Assembly (NCBI RefSeq): GCF_016623615.1
Contig: NZ_JAEHFX010000003.1
Span: 1-64,000 of the forward strand
Origin: Adhaeribacter terrigena
Lineage (GTDB): Bacteria; Bacteroidota; Bacteroidia; Cytophagales; Hymenobacteraceae
Direction of reading: 5' to 3'
DNA length: 64,000 bases
The notes beneath the pieces are model-generated. The model ran no database searches. It was not told where the DNA came from and worked only from the letters and a program-made list of their open reading frames with translations. Below, piece after piece: positions 61,366-64,000 of the stretch; positions within the stretch are counted from its first letter, which is position 1; every line of letters starts with the position of its first letter. The position numbers were made by a program, and so were the translations under genes.

Positions 61366-61572
61366 ATGAACATTATCTTTCTTTTGATCTGCGTCAGCTT
61401 AATGGTAGCGATCATCTTTCTGGTCGCGTTTCTGTGGGCGGTGCGCTCCGGCCAGTACGAAGACGATTATACCCCGTCCGTGCGCATGCTCTTCGACCAG
61501 GAATTAACCAAACGCAATACTACCATTAAACCAAACACCAACACTAAAGCAGACACCGCACATGTTAACTGA
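61366..61572 (+). CDS. ccoS: cbb3-type cytochrome oxidase assembly protein CcoS
   Basis: A 68-residue single-span membrane protein: MNIIFLLICVSLMVAIIFLVAFLWAVRSGQYEDD, with a hydrophobic helix at residues 3-25 and the CcoS signature W-x-x-x-S-G-Q-x-x-D right after it. CcoS is needed for cofactor insertion into cbb3 oxidase. It overlaps the start of ccoNO by 11 nt, so the two are translationally coupled. Confidence 0.9.
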   Translation: MNIIFLLICVSLMVAIIFLVAFLWAVRSGQYEDDYTPSVRMLFDQELTKRNTTIKPNTNTKADTAHVN

Positions 61573-63754
61573 AGTTTCAAACCCTAAACCGGGGGTTTTA
61601 AGCGGCAAGATCGGAGACCGGATCAACACCCTCGAAACCTTCTATTACGACAACAAAATTGTCCGTAATTTTGCCTGGGCCACCATTTTCTGGGGCCTGG
61701 CCGGTATGCTCATCGGCGTGATCGTGGCATTCCAGCTGGCTAACCCCGATGTGAACATGGGCAACCAGTATACTACCTTCGGGCGGATCCGTCCGCTGCA
61801 CACCAATGCCGTAATTTTCGCCTTCGTGGGGAACGGTATTTTCATGGGCGTTTACTACTCGCTGCAGCGTTTATTAAAAGCCCGGATGTTCTCCGATGTA
61901 CTCAGCAAAATTCACTTCTGGGGCTGGCAATTGATCATCCTTTCGGCCGTAATTACGCTGCCATTAGGTTACACCACTTCCAAAGAATACGCGGAACTTG
62001 AGTGGCCAATCGATATTGCCATTACCTTGATCTGGGTGGTTTTCGGCTGGAACATGTTCGGAACAATTGTAAAACGCCGCGAGCGCCACATGTACGTAGG
62101 GGTTTGGTTTTACATTGCCACGTTCTTAACGGTTGCGGTGCTGCACATCGTTAACTCTTACGAAATTCCGGTTACCTTCATGAAAAGCTACTCGGGTTAC
62201 GCCGGGGTGCAGGATGCGCTGGTGCAGTGGTGGTATGGCCACAATGCGGTTGCGTTCTTCTTAACCACGCCGTACCTGGGCATGATGTACTACTTCCTGC
62301 CAAAAGCCGCGAACCGTCCGGTTTATTCCTACAGACTTTCCATTATCCACTTCTGGTCGCTGATCTTCATCTACATCTGGGCTGGTCCGCACCACTTATT
62401 ATATACTTCCCTGCCAGACTGGGCACAAAGTTTAGGTGTAGTGTTCTCCGTAATGCTGATCGCGCCAAGCTGGGGCGGGATGATCAACGGCTTGTTAACC
62501 CTGCGGGGCGCCTGGGATAAAGTGCGCGAAGAACCGGTACTGAAGTTCATGGTAGTAGCGGTTACCGCTTACGGGATGGCAACTTTCGAAGGTCCGATGC
62601 TTTCTCTGAAAAACGTGAACGCCATTGCCCACTTTACCGACTGGATCGTAGCGCACGTACACGTGGGTGCCCTTGGCTGGAACGGTTTCTTAACCTTCGG
62701 AATCTTGTACTGGTTAGTGCCGCGCATTTTTCAAACCAATCTGTATTCTAAGAAACTGGCAAATGCGCACTTCTGGTTAGGTACTTTGGGTATCATTTTC
62801 TACGCGGTTCCCATGTACTGGGCCGGTTTCACCCAGGGCTTGATGTGGAAACAATTCGGCGAAGGCGGCGTGCTGCAATATGCCAACTTCCTGGAAACCG
62901 TGCTGCAGATCGTGCCTATGTATTACCTGCGCGGTATTGGTGGAATCCTGTATCTGAGTGGAGCTTTCATCATGCTGTACAACGTCTACAAAACCGCCAA
63001 ATCCGGTAGCCTATTAGCCAACGAAGAAGCCGAAGCGGCACCGTTAATGCCGGCCACCGTTGGTCAGCACCACGACAGCCACTGGCACCGGATCATCGAG
63101 CGCAAGCCGTTCCGCATGGCCATCTGGGCAACTGTAGCCATCTTAATTGGTGGCCTGGTAGAAATGGTGCCAACGTTCCTGATCGACTCCAACGTGCCGA
63201 CCATTGCCAGCGTGAAACCATATACTTCCCTGGAATTACAAGGCCGCGACCTGTACATAAAAGAAGGTTGCGTGAACTGCCACACCCAGATGATCCGTCC
63301 GTTCCGCTCAGAAACTGAACGCTACGGCGAATACTCGAAAGCGGGAGAGTTCGTGTACGACCGTCCGTTCCTGTGGGGCTCGAAACGTACCGGTCCGGAC
63401 TTGCACCGCATCGGGCAGAAATACCCGCACAGCTGGCACTATAACCACATGCTCGATCCAACTTCTATGTCACCGGGTTCTATTATGCCGGCTTACCCTT
63501 GGTTGTTCGAGCAGGATCTGGATATAGAAGATACCCCGGCCAAGATCAGAGCCATGCAGAGTATGGGTGTTCCGTATCCGGAAGGTTACGCCGAAAAAGC
63601 CAACGAAGACCTGATGAAGCAAGCGAAAGGAATTTCCGCCGACCTGGCCAAAGAAGGCATAGAAGTGAAACCGGAAAAAGAGATCGTAGCCCTGATCGCC
63701 TATCTGCAAAGATTGGGTACCGACATTAAAGTGAAAGAAGAACAGAAACGATAA
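61562..63754 (+). CDS. ccoNO: Fused cbb3 cytochrome oxidase subunits I and II
   Basis: A 730-residue fusion. Residues about 1-490 are subunit I (CcoN, haem-copper oxidase): His-rich segments RPLHTNAVIFAF, WWYGHNAVAFFLTTPYLGMMYYFLP, and AHVHVGALGWNGF with the haem/copper-binding His residues and about twelve membrane helices. Residues about 560-730 are subunit II (CcoO) with the c-type haem motif CVNCH in IKEGCVNCHTQMIRPF and Met ligand region MSPGSIMPAYPWL. Such fusion is usual in Bacteroidota. It reduces O2 at high affinity and pumps protons. Confidence 0.96.
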   Translation: MLTEVSNPKPGVLSGKIGDRINTLETFYYDNKIVRNFAWATIFWGLAGMLIGVIVAFQLANPDVNMGNQYTTFGRIRPLHTNAVIFAFVGNGIFMGVYYSLQRLLKARMFSDVLSKIHFWGWQLIILSAVITLPLGYTTSKEYAELEWPIDIAITLIWVVFGWNMFGTIVKRRERHMYVGVWFYIATFLTVAVLHIVNSYEIPVTFMKSYSGYAGVQDALVQWWYGHNAVAFFLTTPYLGMMYYFLPKAANRPVYSYRLSIIHFWSLIFIYIWAGPHHLLYTSLPDWAQSLGVVFSVMLIAPSWGGMINGLLTLRGAWDKVREEPVLKFMVVAVTAYGMATFEGPMLSLKNVNAIAHFTDWIVAHVHVGALGWNGFLTFGILYWLVPRIFQTNLYSKKLANAHFWLGTLGIIFYAVPMYWAGFTQGLMWKQFGEGGVLQYANFLETVLQIVPMYYLRGIGGILYLSGAFIMLYNVYKTAKSGSLLANEEAEAAPLMPATVGQHHDSHWHRIIERKPFRMAIWATVAILIGGLVEMVPTFLIDSNVPTIASVKPYTSLELQGRDLYIKEGCVNCHTQMIRPFRSETERYGEYSKAGEFVYDRPFLWGSKRTGPDLHRIGQKYPHSWHYNHMLDPTSMSPGSIMPAYPWLFEQDLDIEDTPAKIRAMQSMGVPYPEGYAEKANEDLMKQAKGISADLAKEGIEVKPEKEIVALIAYLQRLGTDIKVKEEQKR

Positions 63755-63855
63755 AATTTGGCGGAAGAAAAACAGAAACCAGATCTCAGACTTACAAGGA
63801 AAATACCATCGCCTTCCTACGCGGTTAAATAAAAAAACCGGAGCAGGGCTACCAA

Positions 63856-63887
63856 AAAACGGTAGGTAAAACAAACTAAAAAGTCTG
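63856..63887 (+). repeat. ACGSTA element between ccoNO and ccoQ
   Basis: Core AAAACGGTAGGTAAAA, then CAAACT and AAAAAGTCTGG. It lies inside a presumed operon. Confidence 0.6.
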
Positions 63888-63929
63888 GATCTGGGATCTG
63901 AATTCCGAAGCTATTAAAGAGATAAAGAA

Positions 63930-64000
63930 ATGTACAAGAACGTCTTACAGAGCATCACCGGAATCGAGATTTTCCCGCTGATCTCATTTGTCATATTCTT
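63930..64000 (+). CDS. ccoQ: cbb3 oxidase small subunit CcoQ, start only
   Basis: ATG at 63930 opens MYKNVLQSITGIEIFPLISFVIFF, a short tail then the beginning of a membrane helix, as in CcoQ-type subunits of Bacteroidota. The window ends before the stop. Position after ccoNO supports the call. Confidence 0.7.
   Translation, partial: MYKNVLQSITGIEIFPLISFVIF

Noticed and set aside
1-64000. CRISPR array
   Set aside because: Repeats are either contiguous 7-mers, coding 63-bp units or scattered single copies; none has regular repeat-spacer structure.
1-64000. tRNA or rRNA genes
   Set aside because: I looked for T-loop and rRNA-like stretches and found none that fold properly; tRNAscan was not available.

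Overview
The window looks like a stretch of chromosome from an aerobic member of the Bacteroidota, most likely order Cytophagales near Hymenobacteraceae. That placement is inference from gene content. The supporting signs are promoters with TAnnTTTG -7 boxes, few purine-rich ribosome binding sites, a fused cbb3 oxidase subunit I/II, a PorE-like OmpA protein of the type IX secretion type, a fused isobutyryl-CoA mutase (IcmF) and a Bacteroidota-style Mn-catalase. I found no rRNA, tRNA, CRISPR array or recognisable IS transposase.

Layout. 1-7.3 kb: kup, an FKBP isomerase, two very small ORFs, an FMN glutamate-synthase-like gene with a GreA/Rnk-like partner, and a DUF421 gene, followed by a repeat-rich intergenic stretch. 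7.4-13.7 kb: icmF, then an AT-rich accessory segment with a KAP-type P-loop NTPase and a DUF559 nuclease cassette bounded by repeats. 13.7-31 kb: a MarR regulator and old-yellow-enzyme reductase sharing an operator, several oxidoreductases, a SulP transporter, cytosine deaminase, an MFS transporter, a ferredoxin-cyclase fusion, small stress genes, an exported PDZ-hydrolase, Mn-catalase and a cyclopropane-fatty-acid synthase. 32-44 kb: msrA, a PAS-LuxR regulator, lepA, folD, queE-porE-like, citrate synthase, a ferredoxin reductase/ferredoxin pair, an SDR and a truncated haemoglobin. 44.6-64 kb: ccoI, then a 14-kb block (ECF sigma factor with a membrane/barrel partner, Ig-like lipoprotein, PAP2, RsbQ-like hydrolase, chromate transporter, hybrid histidine kinase, a C5-methyltransferase restriction-modification set with Vsr), then ccoS-ccoNO-ccoQ running off the end.

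The most unusual signal is a short dispersed element that I could place by eye about 46 times on both strands. Its core is AAAACGSTADSSTTTT, followed by a partly palindromic tail that tends to CAGSCT and AAAAAGTC, for a total of about 32 nt. It lies mostly between genes. It also forms perfect inverted pairs that look like terminators, overlaps start or stop codons of several genes, and sits in frame inside at least three CDSs, with three copies in the disordered linker of one protein. Other repeats are a degenerate 140-bp MITE-like element (two copies), a 26-bp perfect inverted repeat, and CCACCCCC/GGGGAGC repeats around the DUF559 gene.

A second signal is regulatory. The haemoglobin, ccoI and ccoS genes each carry a TGAC-N4-RTCA dyad centred about 30 nt upstream of a TAnnTTTG box. 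This suggests one FNR/CRP-family regulator co-activating the low-oxygen respiration genes, even though ccoI is now 14 kb from ccoSNOQ.
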